NCBI GenBank assembly: GCA_033856255.1
Contig: JAWVFH010000055.1
Location: 102,075-166,074, forward strand
Length of the DNA: 64,000 nucleotides
Reading direction: 5' to 3'
From: WHSW01 sp033856255
GTDB taxonomy: Bacteria > Actinomycetota > Thermoleophilia > Solirubrobacterales > 70-9
Shown here: in pieces, positions 8,762 to 19,162 of the stretch
How the letters are laid out: each line of letters starts with the position of its first letter
Numbering within the stretch: position 1 is the stretch's first letter
Translations under genes and position numbers: made by a program
The notes under the pieces: generated by a model
Databases searched by the model: none
Seen by the model: the letters and a program-made list of their open reading frames with translations, nothing else
What the model was told of the DNA's origin: nothing

Positions 8762-10235
8762 ACAAGCCGATCATCCGCGTCTACGCGTTCGTCCTCCTGC
8801 TGTTCGCCTCGCTCGTCTGGTTCACGTCGAAGTGGACGGTCTTCGACTCCGACGAGCTCCAGGCCAAGACCCAGAACCGCCGCCCGCTGATCGAGGAGCA
8901 GGAAATTCCGCGTGGGTCGATCACCACGGCCGACGGTGTCCTGATCGCCGAGTCCAAGCCTGAGGGCGGCGGCAATCACCCGGTCTATGTCCGGGACTAT
9001 CCCGACGACAACCCGGAGGCCTTCGGCAACCCGGTCGGCTACAGCTTCGTGACCGCGGGCAACCGGACCGGGATCGAGGCCTCTGAGAACGACCTGCTGG
9101 CCGGCGAGAAGAACGAGTTCGCCTCGATCATCGACCAGCTCACGAGCACGCCTCAGCAGGGCGCCGACATCACGCTGACCCTGAACGCCGAGGCCCAGCG
9201 CCTGGCGGTCGCGCAGCTGCAGTCGGCGATCGCGTCGACGCCGGGCGCGAGCGGCTTCGGCGGCTCCGTGGTGGCGCTCAACCCCCAAACCGGCGCCGTC
9301 GAGGTGATGGCCTCGGTCCCTGGGTTCGACCCGAACGACCTCCGTGATCCCAAGGTGGCCAGCCAGCTCCAAGAGGAAGGCGTCGCCAGCCCGTTGTTCA
9401 ACCGCCCGACGCAGGGGACCTACGAACCGGGCTCGACGATGAAGGTGGTGACCGCGGCGGCTGCTCTCGACTCGGGCGAGTTCACGCCCGACTCGGTACT
9501 GAGCGGTCAGACCGGGATCGAGATCGGTGGGGTTCCGCTCGAGAACGCCGGCGGCGAGAGCCCCGGCGACATCAACATGGACACAGCCCTCACCCACTCG
9601 GTCAACACCTACTTCGCCCAGGTCGGAGAGAAGCTCGGCACGCAGACGATGTTCGAGTACATGGACCGCTTCGGCTTCTTCCACGACCCGCAGCTCGACT
9701 ACCCCGACATCCAGATGCAGCCGAGCGGCGTCTATGACGGCGGGGACCTGCTCGGCGCGGGCGACGCGATCGACATCGGCCGCGTCGCGATCGGCCAGGA
9801 GCGGCTGCTGGTGACGCCGATGCAGATGGCCGAGGTCGCGGCGACGATCGCCAACGGCGGCACGCTGATGAAGCCGACCTTCCTGCAGTCGGCCAAGGAC
9901 CCCGACGGGCGCACGATCGACGAGCTCAACCCCAGCGAGCAGTCCCAGGTGGTCTCCTCCGAGACGGCCAACCAGCTGACCGAGATGATGACCCACGTCA
10001 CCGAGGAGGGGACCGCGGCCGGGCTCACCGTGCAGGGGATCTCGTTCGCCGGCAAGACGGGTACCGCCGAGGTCGACGTCGAGAACGGGATCAACCGGCC
10101 CTGGTTCATCGGCTTCGCCCCGGCCCAGGATCCCCAGGTCGCCGTCGCGGTGATGCTGGAGCGCTGCCAGGGATGCTTCGGCGGCGAGGTCGCCGGGCCG
10201 ATCGCAACCCAGATCATGGAGAGCCTGCTGAACTG

Positions 10236-10236
<1 letters not shown>
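8758..10236 (+). CDS. pbpA: Class B penicillin-binding protein (PbpA-like transpeptidase)
   Basis: The 492-residue protein has an N-terminal signal anchor (residues about 5-25), a short pedestal, and a transpeptidase domain with all three active-site motifs: STMK at about 225, SVN at about 281 and KTGT at about 433. It cross-links peptidoglycan and partners with the SEDS protein encoded just upstream. The GTG start at 8758 overlaps the upstream TGA (GTGA). There are no C-terminal PASTA repeats; these are on the next gene's kinase. Confidence 0.95.
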
Positions 10237-12085
<1,849 letters not shown>

Positions 12086-12086
<1 letters not shown>

Positions 12087-13075
12087 TGAAGGTGGCGGTG
12101 ATCTCGGGCGGCCGCTCCTCCGAGCACGACGTCTCGCTTCGCTCCGGCGCCTCGGTCGCGGGCGGCCTGCGCGAGGCCGGCCACGAGGTGCTCGAGGTGC
12201 TGATCGACCGCGAGGGCCGGTGGACCAGCGACGGCGCCGAGGTCGAGATGCGTGCTGCGCGCGGCCTGCTGGGCTGCGACGTCGCCTTCCCGGTGCTCCA
12301 CGGGCCGTTCGGTGAGGATGGCACGGTCCAGGGCCTGCTCGAGTGCCTGGAGGTCGCCTACGCCGGCCCGAGCGTGCTGGCCGCGGCGGTGGCGATCGAC
12401 AAGCTGGCCTGCAAGCGCCTGCTCGCCTTCTGGGACCTGCCGCAGGTGGAGTTCTGCGAGGTCGGCGAGCCCGGCTGGCGCGAGCACGCCGCGGCGATGC
12501 CGAAGCCGCTCTGGGTGAAGCCATCGCGGCTCGGCTCCAGCGTCGGCATCTCGCGCGTCTCCGGTGCGGAGGCGGAGCTCGACCGCGCGGTCGAACTGGC
12601 GCTGATGCACGACCCGCGGGTGATCATCGAGGCCGACGCCGGTGGCCGCGAGGTCGAGTGCTCGGTGATCGGCAACACCGGGCTCGGCGAGCACTCGAGC
12701 GTCGAGACGTCATTGCCCGGAGCGATCGTCACCCGGGCGTCGGACTGGTACGACTTCGAGGCCAAGTACTCGGACGGCGGCATGGACCTCGTCGTCCCGG
12801 CACCGTTCGACGACGAGGTGCTCGCCCGCGTGCGCGAGCTGGCCGCGCGGGTGTTCGAGGCGATCGCCGGGACCGGGCTGGCGCGCTGCGACTTCTTCGT
12901 CCGCGACGACGGCGACGTGCTCGTCAACGAGATCAACACGATCCCCGGCTTCACCGAAACGAGCGTGTTCGGAAAGCTGTTCGAGGCCAGCGGGATCTCG
13001 TATCCGCAGCTCTGCGATCGCCTCGTCCAGCTCGCGGTCGAGCGCCACGAGCGCGAGCGCACCTACCGCTTCTGA
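12086..13075 (+). CDS. ddl: D-alanine--D-alanine ligase
   Basis: The 329-residue ATP-grasp enzyme makes the D-Ala-D-Ala end of the peptidoglycan stem peptide. It shows the N-terminal SGGRSSEHDVSLRSG motif, HGPFGEDGTVQG, the WVKPSRLGSSVGIS ATP-grasp loop and NEINTIPGFT near the C-terminus. The ATG overlaps the TGA of the PASTA kinase gene. Its place at the end of the fhaA-pknB run couples a precursor step to the kinase and polymerase genes; this neighbour is not part of the classic mycobacterial cluster. Confidence 0.96.
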
Positions 13076-13161
13076 GCGGAACCACTCCGATCGTTGTGCT
13101 CGCCTAGCAACGCGATGCTTCTTGAAGCGTTCCCGGAGGCCGACTGGTCCGCTCCGTCAAA

Positions 13162-13208
13162 TCGAGTGGCGGATAACTGCGCTGTGGGCCCAGTAACTCG
13201 CCACTCGA
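13162..13208. terminator. Inverted repeat between convergent ddl and kinase genes
   Basis: TCGAGTGGCG at 13162-13171 pairs perfectly with CGCCACTCGA at 13199-13208. The stem can be extended inward by the ACTG/CAGT pairs around a loop of about ten bases. No T-run follows on either strand, so it would be a GC-stem bidirectional terminator. Apart from this hairpin, nothing is seen in the 158-bp gap. Confidence 0.55.
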
Positions 13209-13233
13209 CGAGCCCTGCCCGGCCGGGCGACGC

Positions 13234-14754
13234 TCAGGCGCCCGACAAAGTGACGTCGGAGACCTCGACCCGGCCGCCGTCGTCGGCCGCGGCGAGCTTG
13301 GTGAACCAGATCAGGTAGTACTGGCCCGGCCCGGCCGAGGTGAGCTCGATCTGCTGCTGGGCGTCGGCGCCGCTGACGCTCCCGATCGGGTCGCCCCAGC
13401 CGGCGAGGTCGGTGGGCGGCCCGTCGGCGGCCGCGTAAATCTCGGCGTCCCAGCCGCCCTGGGTCGTGCCGACGGTGATCGTCTGGGCCTCGACCGGCGA
13501 GTCCGTCTGCACGATCAGGCCGACACCGGTCTTGTCGGTCGAGGCCGAGAGGTCGGGGCCGCCGCTGTAGGTCTCGGTCTGCCAGGTGGTGTTCGGGATC
13601 CCGTCGATCGCCAGCTTCACTTCGTCGCCGTGCTCGTCGCCGTCGCCAGGCGGCGGGTCGAAGTCCTGGGCGCCGGTGAGCTCCACCTCGGAGCCGGTCG
13701 GAGCGGGCGTGCCGCCGCCGCCGGTCTGGTGCTGCTTGTCGTTGCCGCTCAGCCCCGCGATCACCAGCGCCGCGGCGGTCGCCGCGAGGACGAGCAGGAT
13801 GCCGGCGATCGAGACCCGGCGCGAGGTCACCAGCCGCTGCCGGCGGGGAACCGAGTCGAGCACCGTCGTCGCCTCGCCGGTCGCGTGGCCGGCCCGCGCG
13901 ACCTCGACCTCGAGCGCGTGCTCGAGGTCGGCGAGCATCGCGTTCATGTCCTGGTAGCGCTTGTCCGGCTTCTTCTCGGTCGCCCGCTCGACCACGGCGG
14001 CCAGGGCCGAGGAGACGTCGCGGCGCTTCTTCTGGACGTCGGGGACCTTCTCGTTGACGTGCTTCATCGCCACCCCGACCAGATTGTCGGCCTGGAACGG
14101 GACCTCGCCGATGAGCATCTCGTAGAGCAGGATCCCGAGCGAGTAGATGTCGGAGCGGGCGTCGACGGGCTGACCCATCGCCTGCTCGGGCGAGACATAG
14201 TCCGTCGTCCCCAGCACCCGGCCGGTCTTCGTCAATCCGTCCTGCTCGAGCTCGCGGGCGATCCCGAAGTCGGTCACCTTGGCGCGGCCCTCGGAGTCGA
14301 TGAGGACGTTCTGCGGCTTGACGTCGCGGTGCACGAGCCGCCGGGCGTGCGCGGCGGCGAGGCCGCGGCCGACCTCGATCCCGTAGGCGGCCGCCTCATC
14401 GAGCGGCAGCCCGCCCTGGCGGTCGATCCGCTGCTTCAGCGTCTCGCCGTCGCAGTACTCGAACACGATGTAGGGGCGCCCCGCGTCCTCGCCCGCGTCG
14501 ATCACTGCGACGACGTTCGGATGCGAGACCTGTGCCACGGCTCGCGCCTCGCGCCGGAAGCGCTCGATCTGGTCGGGCTGGTCGGAGATCTCGCGGTGCA
14601 GGACCTTGGCCGCGACCCAGCGCTCGAGCGTCTCGTCACGGGCCAGATAGACGGTCGACATGCCACCGCTACCGAGCTTCGATTCGAGCCGATAGCGCCC
14701 AGATAGAACCGTTCCGGTCAGGACACCGGACGCTCCTGTCGTCGTATCGCTCAT
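13234..14754 (-). CDS. Ser/Thr protein kinase with C-terminal discoidin-like domain
   Basis: The 506-residue protein has a kinase domain (GSGGMST, Lys50, HRDVKPQN at 142, DFG at 162, GTTDYVSPEQ), a transmembrane helix near residue 335, a Gly/Thr/Pro linker and a C-terminal beta domain. The segment AIDGIPNTTWQTE resembles F5/8-type or NPCBM carbohydrate-binding domains, so the sensor may bind sugar rather than muropeptide as PASTA does. The ATG at 14754 was chosen because the kinase fold begins about 20 residues later; upstream frame is non-coding. It faces the wall operon. Confidence 0.93.
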   Translation of the reverse strand: MSDTTTGASGVLTGTVLSGRYRLESKLGSGGMSTVYLARDETLERWVAAKVLHREISDQPDQIERFRREARAVAQVSHPNVVAVIDAGEDAGRPYIVFEYCDGETLKQRIDRQGGLPLDEAAAYGIEVGRGLAAAHARRLVHRDVKPQNVLIDSEGRAKVTDFGIARELEQDGLTKTGRVLGTTDYVSPEQAMGQPVDARSDIYSLGILLYEMLIGEVPFQADNLVGVAMKHVNEKVPDVQKKRRDVSSALAAVVERATEKKPDKRYQDMNAMLADLEHALEVEVARAGHATGEATTVLDSVPRRQRLVTSRRVSIAGILLVLAATAAALVIAGLSGNDKQHQTGGGGTPAPTGSEVELTGAQDFDPPPGDGDEHGDEVKLAIDGIPNTTWQTETYSGGPDLSASTDKTGVGLIVQTDSPVEAQTITVGTTQGGWDAEIYAAADGPPTDLAGWGDPIGSVSGADAQQQIELTSAGPGQYYLIWFTKLAAADDGGRVEVSDVTLSGA

Positions 14755-14852
14755 CTGCTGCCTATTCTCAACCCTGCCGCGGCCGGGATGCATCGAGACC
14801 CCGCCAGTGCATGATGACCGGCGGGGCCTTCGGGCTCGATGAGCGCCGGGCG

Positions 14853-15473
14853 CTAGGCCACCGAGCGCACCAATTCGACCAGCCTCGGGTCGGCCTTCTC
14901 GGGCGATCCGGCGTCGAACGGCGGCGCGGGGTCGTACTCGATCCCGAGCTGGATCCCGCGGGCGAGGTCCTCGTTGACCTCCAGCGACGCCAGGTGCAGG
15001 GCCATGTCGATGCCGGCCGAGACGCCGGCGGCGGTGACGATCTTGCCGTCGACGACGTAACGCTCGGCGACGACCTCGGCGCCGTATTGGCGCAGCTGCT
15101 CGCGGTAGGCCCAGTGGCTGGTGGCGCGCTTGCCCTCGAGGATCCCGGCGGCGCCGAGGACCAGCGAGCCGGTGCACACGGACGTCGTCCAGGTCGAGGT
15201 CTCGTGGACGGCGCGCAGCCAGTCGAGCACCTCGTCGTCCTCGAGCAGCGGCCGGTTGCCCTCGCCCCCCGGGACGAGGACGATGTCGGGGTCGGTGAGC
15301 TGGTCGAGCGCGACGTCGGCGCTGATCCCGAGCGCGCCTGTGTCGGTCCGCTTCGTCCCCGTCTGCTTGGCGACGAAGCTGAGCTCGGCTCCGGGTAGGC
15401 GCGAAAGGACCTCGTAGGGGCCGATCGCGTCGAGGGCGGTGAGCTTGTCGAAGATCAGGATGGCGATTTTCAT
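14853..15473 (-). CDS. DJ-1/PfpI family protein
   Basis: The 206-residue protein has the class I glutamine amidotransferase-like fold of DJ-1/PfpI, with the nucleophile elbow SVCTGSLVLG, the SHWAYRE segment and TAAGVSAGID. Close relatives include isonitrile hydratase-like enzymes and putative glyoxalases; the reaction is not clear. The ATG at 15473 begins the IAILIFDKLTALD strand. It is divergent from an AraC-type regulator that carries the same DJ-1 domain, with only 71 bp and two palindromes between them, so it is probably that regulator's target. Confidence 0.9.
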   Translation of the reverse strand: MKIAILIFDKLTALDAIGPYEVLSRLPGAELSFVAKQTGTKRTDTGALGISADVALDQLTDPDIVLVPGGEGNRPLLEDDEVLDWLRAVHETSTWTTSVCTGSLVLGAAGILEGKRATSHWAYREQLRQYGAEVVAERYVVDGKIVTAAGVSAGIDMALHLASLEVNEDLARGIQLGIEYDPAPPFDAGSPEKADPRLVELVRSVA

Positions 15474-15492
15474 GCGCTCATCGTTGCGCCCG

Positions 15493-15506
15493 GTGCGCTG
15501 GCGCAC
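15493..15506. promoter_or_regulatory. Short palindrome in the DJ-1/AraC promoter region
   Basis: GTGCGC and GCGCAC flank a two-base centre. It lies 20 bp upstream of the DJ-1 start and 40 bp from the AraC start, a plausible second operator. Confidence 0.4.
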
Positions 15507-15510
15507 AAGA

Positions 15511-15543
15511 GGCAGAAATGCCTATCTACGCTAGATTTCTGCC
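15511..15543. promoter_or_regulatory. Operator-like inverted repeat overlapping the AraC-gene promoter
   Basis: GGCAGAAAT at 15511-15519 is perfectly inverted at 15535-15543 (ATTTCTGCC) with a 15-base spacer. A TAGATT hexamer at 15532-15537 reaches into the right arm and is followed by seven bases and the ATG at 15545. A protein bound here would cover the -10 region of the regulator gene and sit within the divergent DJ-1 promoter, as expected for autoregulation. Confidence 0.6.
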
Positions 15544-15544
15544 A

Positions 15545-16516
15545 ATGGCCCGAAAGCGCCCGCACCGGATCGCCGCCCTCTGCCTCGGCGAGGTGGTCGC
15601 CTTCGACCTCTCGACCGCCGCCGAGGTGTTCGACCTCGCCTGGCGATCCCACCGTCCCGCCTACGAGTTCACCGCCTGTTCGGTCGACGGTGGAACCGTC
15701 CCCACGACGACCGGCTTCGAGATCTCGAATCTCGCCGGCCTCGAGGCGGTCGAGCGGGCCGAGACAGTGATCGTTCCCGGCTACCGCGACCGCTTCGAGC
15801 CGCCGCCGCGGCCCGCGCTCGAGGCGCTGCGCGAAGCGGCGGCTCGCGGAGCCCGGATGGTCTCGATCTGCACCGGCGCCTTCGCGCTCGCTCACGCCGG
15901 GATCCTCGACGGCCGCCGCGCGACCACGCACTGGTTCTCGGCCGGCGCGATGGCGGAGATGTTCCCGCTGATCGAGGTCGACGCCGATGCCCTCTACGTC
16001 GATCAGGGAGACGTGCTCACCTCGGCGGGCCTCTCGGCCGGGATCGACCTCTGCCTGCACATCGTCCGCGCCGACCACGGCGAGCGGGTCGGCGCCCGGG
16101 TCGCGCGGGCGATGGTCGCCGCCCCCTACCGCGCCGGGGGTCAGTCGCAGTTCATCGAACGGGCCCTGCCGCCCGCCAACGGCGACGGCTCCCTGGAGAC
16201 GGTCCGCGCCTGGGCGCTCGACCACCTGGGAGAGCCGCTGGACGTTCCGAGCCTCGCGGCGCGCGCGGGGGTCAGCCCGCGTACCTTCGCCCGCCGCTTC
16301 GTCGCCGAGACCGGGACGACGCCGCTGAAGTGGCTGCACGCCCAGCGGGTGCTCGAGGCCCGCCGCCTGCTCGAACACACCGACCTGTCGATCGAGCAGG
16401 TCGCCAGCTCCGCCGGCTTCGGCTCCGCGCCCACGCTGCGCGAGCACTTCCGCCGCGCCACGCGGACGACCCCGACGGCGTACCGGCGCACGTTCGCTGT
16501 CAGCTCAGTGGCTTGA
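15545..16516 (+). CDS. GlxA-type AraC family transcriptional regulator with DJ-1 domain
   Basis: The 323-residue protein has an N-terminal DJ-1/PfpI-like sensor domain (SICTGAFALAHAG, TTHWFSAG) and a C-terminal pair of AraC helix-turn-helix motifs (LAARAGVSPRTFARRF, VASSAGFGSAPTLREHFRR). It probably controls the divergent DJ-1 gene and itself through the inverted repeat at 15511. The start at 15545 has no Shine-Dalgarno but a TAGATT seven bases upstream, so the mRNA is likely leaderless; an ATG at 15518 lies inside the operator. The 3' end overlaps the convergent gene by 17 bp. Confidence 0.92.
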   Translation: MARKRPHRIAALCLGEVVAFDLSTAAEVFDLAWRSHRPAYEFTACSVDGGTVPTTTGFEISNLAGLEAVERAETVIVPGYRDRFEPPPRPALEALREAAARGARMVSICTGAFALAHAGILDGRRATTHWFSAGAMAEMFPLIEVDADALYVDQGDVLTSAGLSAGIDLCLHIVRADHGERVGARVARAMVAAPYRAGGQSQFIERALPPANGDGSLETVRAWALDHLGEPLDVPSLAARAGVSPRTFARRFVAETGTTPLKWLHAQRVLEARRLLEHTDLSIEQVASSAGFGSAPTLREHFRRATRTTPTAYRRTFAVSSVA

Positions 16517-17057
16517 CCTTGCCGGTCTTCGTGTTCACGCCGACGAAGCTGTTGTCGGCGAGCCCGAAGATGTAGAGCGGCGCCGTCGAGTCCGGCCCGA
16601 GTGGGTCGCGCAGGGCGACGTTCTCGAAGCCGTCCCGGAAGCCGGCCTTGTCGAGCAGCGAGACAGCCCGCTTCAGCGTCATCTTCGGCGCCTTCGGCAT
16701 CTGCACGTCGTCGAGGAAGGGCGAGGGGTTGCCGTCCGGCGTCCCGAAGCCGCTCGAGCGGCGGTACGAGATCGTCACGCTGGCGAAGTCCGAGCCCTGG
16801 GTCCTCTGGTTGTCGAGCACGAATCGCCAGCTGGCGATCTGGCCGGCGTTGTCGACGGGCTTGTTGCCGTTCGGCGTCCCATCGGCCTCCAGCATCACCG
16901 CCTTGGCGAAGTCCGGGTCCGCCCGCACTTTGCTCAGCGCCTGGCCGAACAGGACCGTCACGTCGCGCCCCTTCGCGCGCGACGGTGCGCTCGCGGTCGC
17001 CGGCGCCGCCGCCACGGCGGCGGCGAGGACCAGGCAGGCGATCAGGACTCGAGGCAC
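16500..17057 (-). CDS. Secreted protein with PepSY-like C-terminus, function unknown
   Basis: The 185-residue product starts with a signal peptide (LIACLVLAAAVAAAPATASA). The C-terminal third (KRAVSLLDKAGFRDG, ending FVGVNTKTGKVKPLS) resembles a PepSY repeat, a domain linked to protease inhibition or export. The family match is loose. The GTG start at 17057 is six bases after TAAGAT on the minus strand, again a leaderless layout. It overlaps the AraC gene tail to tail. Confidence 0.75.
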   Translation of the reverse strand: MPRVLIACLVLAAAVAAAPATASAPSRAKGRDVTVLFGQALSKVRADPDFAKAVMLEADGTPNGNKPVDNAGQIASWRFVLDNQRTQGSDFASVTISYRRSSGFGTPDGNPSPFLDDVQMPKAPKMTLKRAVSLLDKAGFRDGFENVALRDPLGPDSTAPLYIFGLADNSFVGVNTKTGKVKPLS

Positions 17058-17063
17058 GGGCGG

Positions 17064-17093
17064 ATCTTAGGCGCCCAACCTCGGCGGGCGCCT
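17064..17093 (-). promoter_or_regulatory. Leaderless -10 element with adjacent palindrome
   Basis: On the minus strand TAAGAT (17069-17064) stands six bases before the GTG at 17057. Directly upstream is a perfect inverted repeat, AGGCGCCC at 17069-17076 and GGGCGCCT at 17086-17093 with a nine-base centre, which would occupy the spacer and -35 zone. This suggests a repressor site. Confidence 0.5.
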
Positions 17094-17101
17094 GCATGAG
17101 A

Positions 17102-17133
17102 GGGTAGGAGCGAAGCCCCTACCCGAGGAGGAG
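17102..17133 (+). promoter_or_regulatory. 5' UTR hairpin abutting the dodecin Shine-Dalgarno
   Basis: GGGTAGG at 17102-17108 pairs with CCTACCC at 17118-17124 around a nine-base loop. The very next bases, 17125-17133, are the strong Shine-Dalgarno GAGGAGGAG three bases before the ATG of dodecin. The stem could keep the site single-stranded, stabilise the mRNA or regulate initiation. Confidence 0.5.
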
Positions 17134-17135
17134 CA

Positions 17136-17348
17136 ATGTCAGAGAGCGTCTATCGCGTGACCGAGGTCGTCGGCGTCAGCGCCGACTCCTGGGAGCAGGC
17201 GACGAAGAACGCGGTCGAGACCGTGGGTCAGTCCGTTCGCGAGTTGCGGATCGGCGAGGTCGTGCGTCAGGACGTGACGATCGAGGACGGCAAGGTCTCG
17301 GGATTCCGGGTTCGCCTGGGCGTCTCGTTCAAGTACGACAAGGAGTAG
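17136..17348 (+). CDS. Dodecin, flavin-binding protein
   Basis: The 70-residue protein matches the dodecin family over its whole length (VYRVTEVVGVSADSWEQA, then EVVRQDVTIEDGKV, FRVRLGVSFKY). Dodecins assemble as 12-mers that store or buffer riboflavin, FMN or coenzyme A and guard against free-flavin photochemistry. The conserved Trp of the SADSWEQA segment stacks on flavin. It has the strongest ribosome-binding site of this region and looks monocistronic. Confidence 0.96.
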   Translation: MSESVYRVTEVVGVSADSWEQATKNAVETVGQSVRELRIGEVVRQDVTIEDGKVSGFRVRLGVSFKYDKE

Positions 17349-17360
17349 GGACGCGGGCGG

Positions 17361-18359
17361 CTAACGCCGCTCGACCACACCATCGCGATCGGTGACCGTG
17401 CCGATCCGTTGCGCCGCGGGGTAATGGCCGCGGAGCAGCTGGAGCGCGGGGTCCTCGTCGCCGGCTGCGACGACGCAGACGAAGCCGCAGCCCATGTTGA
17501 AGACCTCGTACATCTCGTCGGCGGAGACCTCGCCGAGCTCGGCGATCAGGTCGAAGACCGGCGGCACGTCGAGCGGGTCGGAGATGTCGTAGCCGACCGG
17601 AGCGGCGAGGCGGGTGAGGTTGTTGAGCCCGTCGCCGGTGATGTGGGCGAGCCCGCGCACGTCGACCTCCGATCCGAGCAGCTCCAGCACGGCGGGCACG
17701 TAGATCTCCGTCGGCGCGATCAGGATCTCGCCCAGCGGACGGCCGAGGCGGTCGTCCTCCAGCGGCACCTGGCGCAGGGCGCGACGCGCGAGCGTGTAGC
17801 CGTTCGAGTGCAGGCCCGAGGAGGGCAGCCCGATCACGGCGTCGCCGGGCTCGGCGCGCCCGCCGTCGACGATCGCGTCCAGCTCGACGAGCCCGATCGC
17901 GCTGCCGCCCAGCTCCCAGCCGGAGACGATGTCGCCGACCTGTGCGATCTCGCCGCCCGGGATCTCGATCCCGGCCCGCTCGGCCCCCCGGCGCAGGCCG
18001 ACGCCGATCGCTCCGCAGACATCCGGGTCCGCGCTGCGGCAGAGGATGAAGTCGAGCATCGCGATCGGCTCGGCGCCGACGCAGATCAGGTCGTTGACGT
18101 TCATCGCGATGCAGTCGATGCCGATCGTGGTGAAATCGCCGAGGCGCTGGGCGACGAGCATCTTGGTGCCGACGCCGTCGGTGCCGAAGGCGACCCCGGT
18201 GCGCTCGTCGATCCGCAGCACGCTGGCGTAATGGCCCGGCAACGGCACAACGCGCGAGGGCTTGCCGGTCTCGATCAGCTTCAGGCTGCGGACCAGAGCC
18301 TCGACCGCGCTGTCGGCGTCGCGCTGGCTCACCCCGGTCTGGGAGTAGGCGTCGTTCAC
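17361..18359 (-). CDS. purM: Phosphoribosylformylglycinamidine cyclo-ligase
   Basis: The 332-residue AIR synthetase performs the fifth step of purine synthesis. It shows GTDGVGTK, the IAMNVNDLICVGAEP segment, GLPSSGLHSNGY and the C-terminal FNMGCGF motif. The GTG start at 18359 overlaps the uppP stop (GTGA) and gives the standard N-terminus NDAYSQTGVS. It is the last gene of a dedA-uppP-purM unit, an odd mix of lipid-carrier recycling and purine synthesis. Confidence 0.96.
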   Translation of the reverse strand: MNDAYSQTGVSQRDADSAVEALVRSLKLIETGKPSRVVPLPGHYASVLRIDERTGVAFGTDGVGTKMLVAQRLGDFTTIGIDCIAMNVNDLICVGAEPIAMLDFILCRSADPDVCGAIGVGLRRGAERAGIEIPGGEIAQVGDIVSGWELGGSAIGLVELDAIVDGGRAEPGDAVIGLPSSGLHSNGYTLARRALRQVPLEDDRLGRPLGEILIAPTEIYVPAVLELLGSEVDVRGLAHITGDGLNNLTRLAAPVGYDISDPLDVPPVFDLIAELGEVSADEMYEVFNMGCGFVCVVAAGDEDPALQLLRGHYPAAQRIGTVTDRDGVVERR

Positions 18360-19162
18360 CGAGCCATTTTGACTGTGACGGCGGTCGCGAGCGCAAGCCG
18401 GTAGGCCGCATAGGGCCACAGCGCCCGGTCGCGCTCGACGAGGCCGATCAGCCGCTGCGAGGCCAGGGTGGAGACGAAGGAGGCCGCGACGCCGGCCGCC
18501 ATCGCCCTTCCCAGCTCGGGAGCGACGCCGCGCCGGCGCAGCCGAGCGCCCTTGAGCAGCGTCGCGCCGACGATCACCGGCAGCGCCACCGTGCGCGACA
18601 GCAGGTTGGCGTGCTCGCGGGTGAAGCGCCGCGCTCGAGCGGCGGTCAGGGTGGCGCCGTTTCGCGACACCCCCGGGATCAGCGCCGCCGCCTGGGCGAC
18701 GCCGAGCGCCAGGCCGTCGCCGGGAGCGGCGTCCCCGGGTCCGCGCTCCTGGGGCCGGGTGTCGGCCCAGAGCATCGCCACCGCTCCGGCCGCGAGCCCG
18801 GCGGCGATCGTGCGGGGCGAGCCGAGGCGGGACTCGATCTGGCGCTCGAGCGTGTAGCCGGCGAGCGCAGGGGGCACGAACGAGAGCGCCACCACGGCGG
18901 CGCGGCGGCGGTCGAAGGCGGCGAGCTCGGCGGCGATCTCACGCCGCTGTCCGATCAGCAGCGCCGCGGCGGTGCCGGCGTGCAGGGCGACCTCGAAGCT
19001 CTTGCGCGCCTCGGGGTCGATCCGGCCCCAATCCCAGCCCGCGAGGCGGGGAAGCAGCGAGAGGTGCGCCGAGCTGGAGACCGGTAGCAGCTCGGTTGGG
19101 CCCTGGAGGACGCCGAGCGCGGCCGCGCGGGCAACGGTGAGGCCGGGCGCGGCCGCGACCAC
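18356..19162 (-). CDS. uppP: Undecaprenyl-diphosphatase (UppP/BacA family)
   Basis: This 268-residue membrane enzyme recycles undecaprenyl diphosphate for wall and polysaccharide synthesis. The first signature reads LQGPTELLPVSSSAHL and the second PGVSRNGATLTAAR, close to the canonical QGxTEFLPISSSGH and PGxSRSG motifs; the His replaces Gly-His spacing and Asn replaces the second Ser. The GTG at 19162 overlaps the dedA TAG by one base. The substitutions do not remove known catalytic residues, so activity is likely. Confidence 0.9.
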   Translation of the reverse strand: MVAAAPGLTVARAAALGVLQGPTELLPVSSSAHLSLLPRLAGWDWGRIDPEARKSFEVALHAGTAAALLIGQRREIAAELAAFDRRRAAVVALSFVPPALAGYTLERQIESRLGSPRTIAAGLAAGAVAMLWADTRPQERGPGDAAPGDGLALGVAQAAALIPGVSRNGATLTAARARRFTREHANLLSRTVALPVIVGATLLKGARLRRRGVAPELGRAMAAGVAASFVSTLASQRLIGLVERDRALWPYAAYRLALATAVTVKMAR

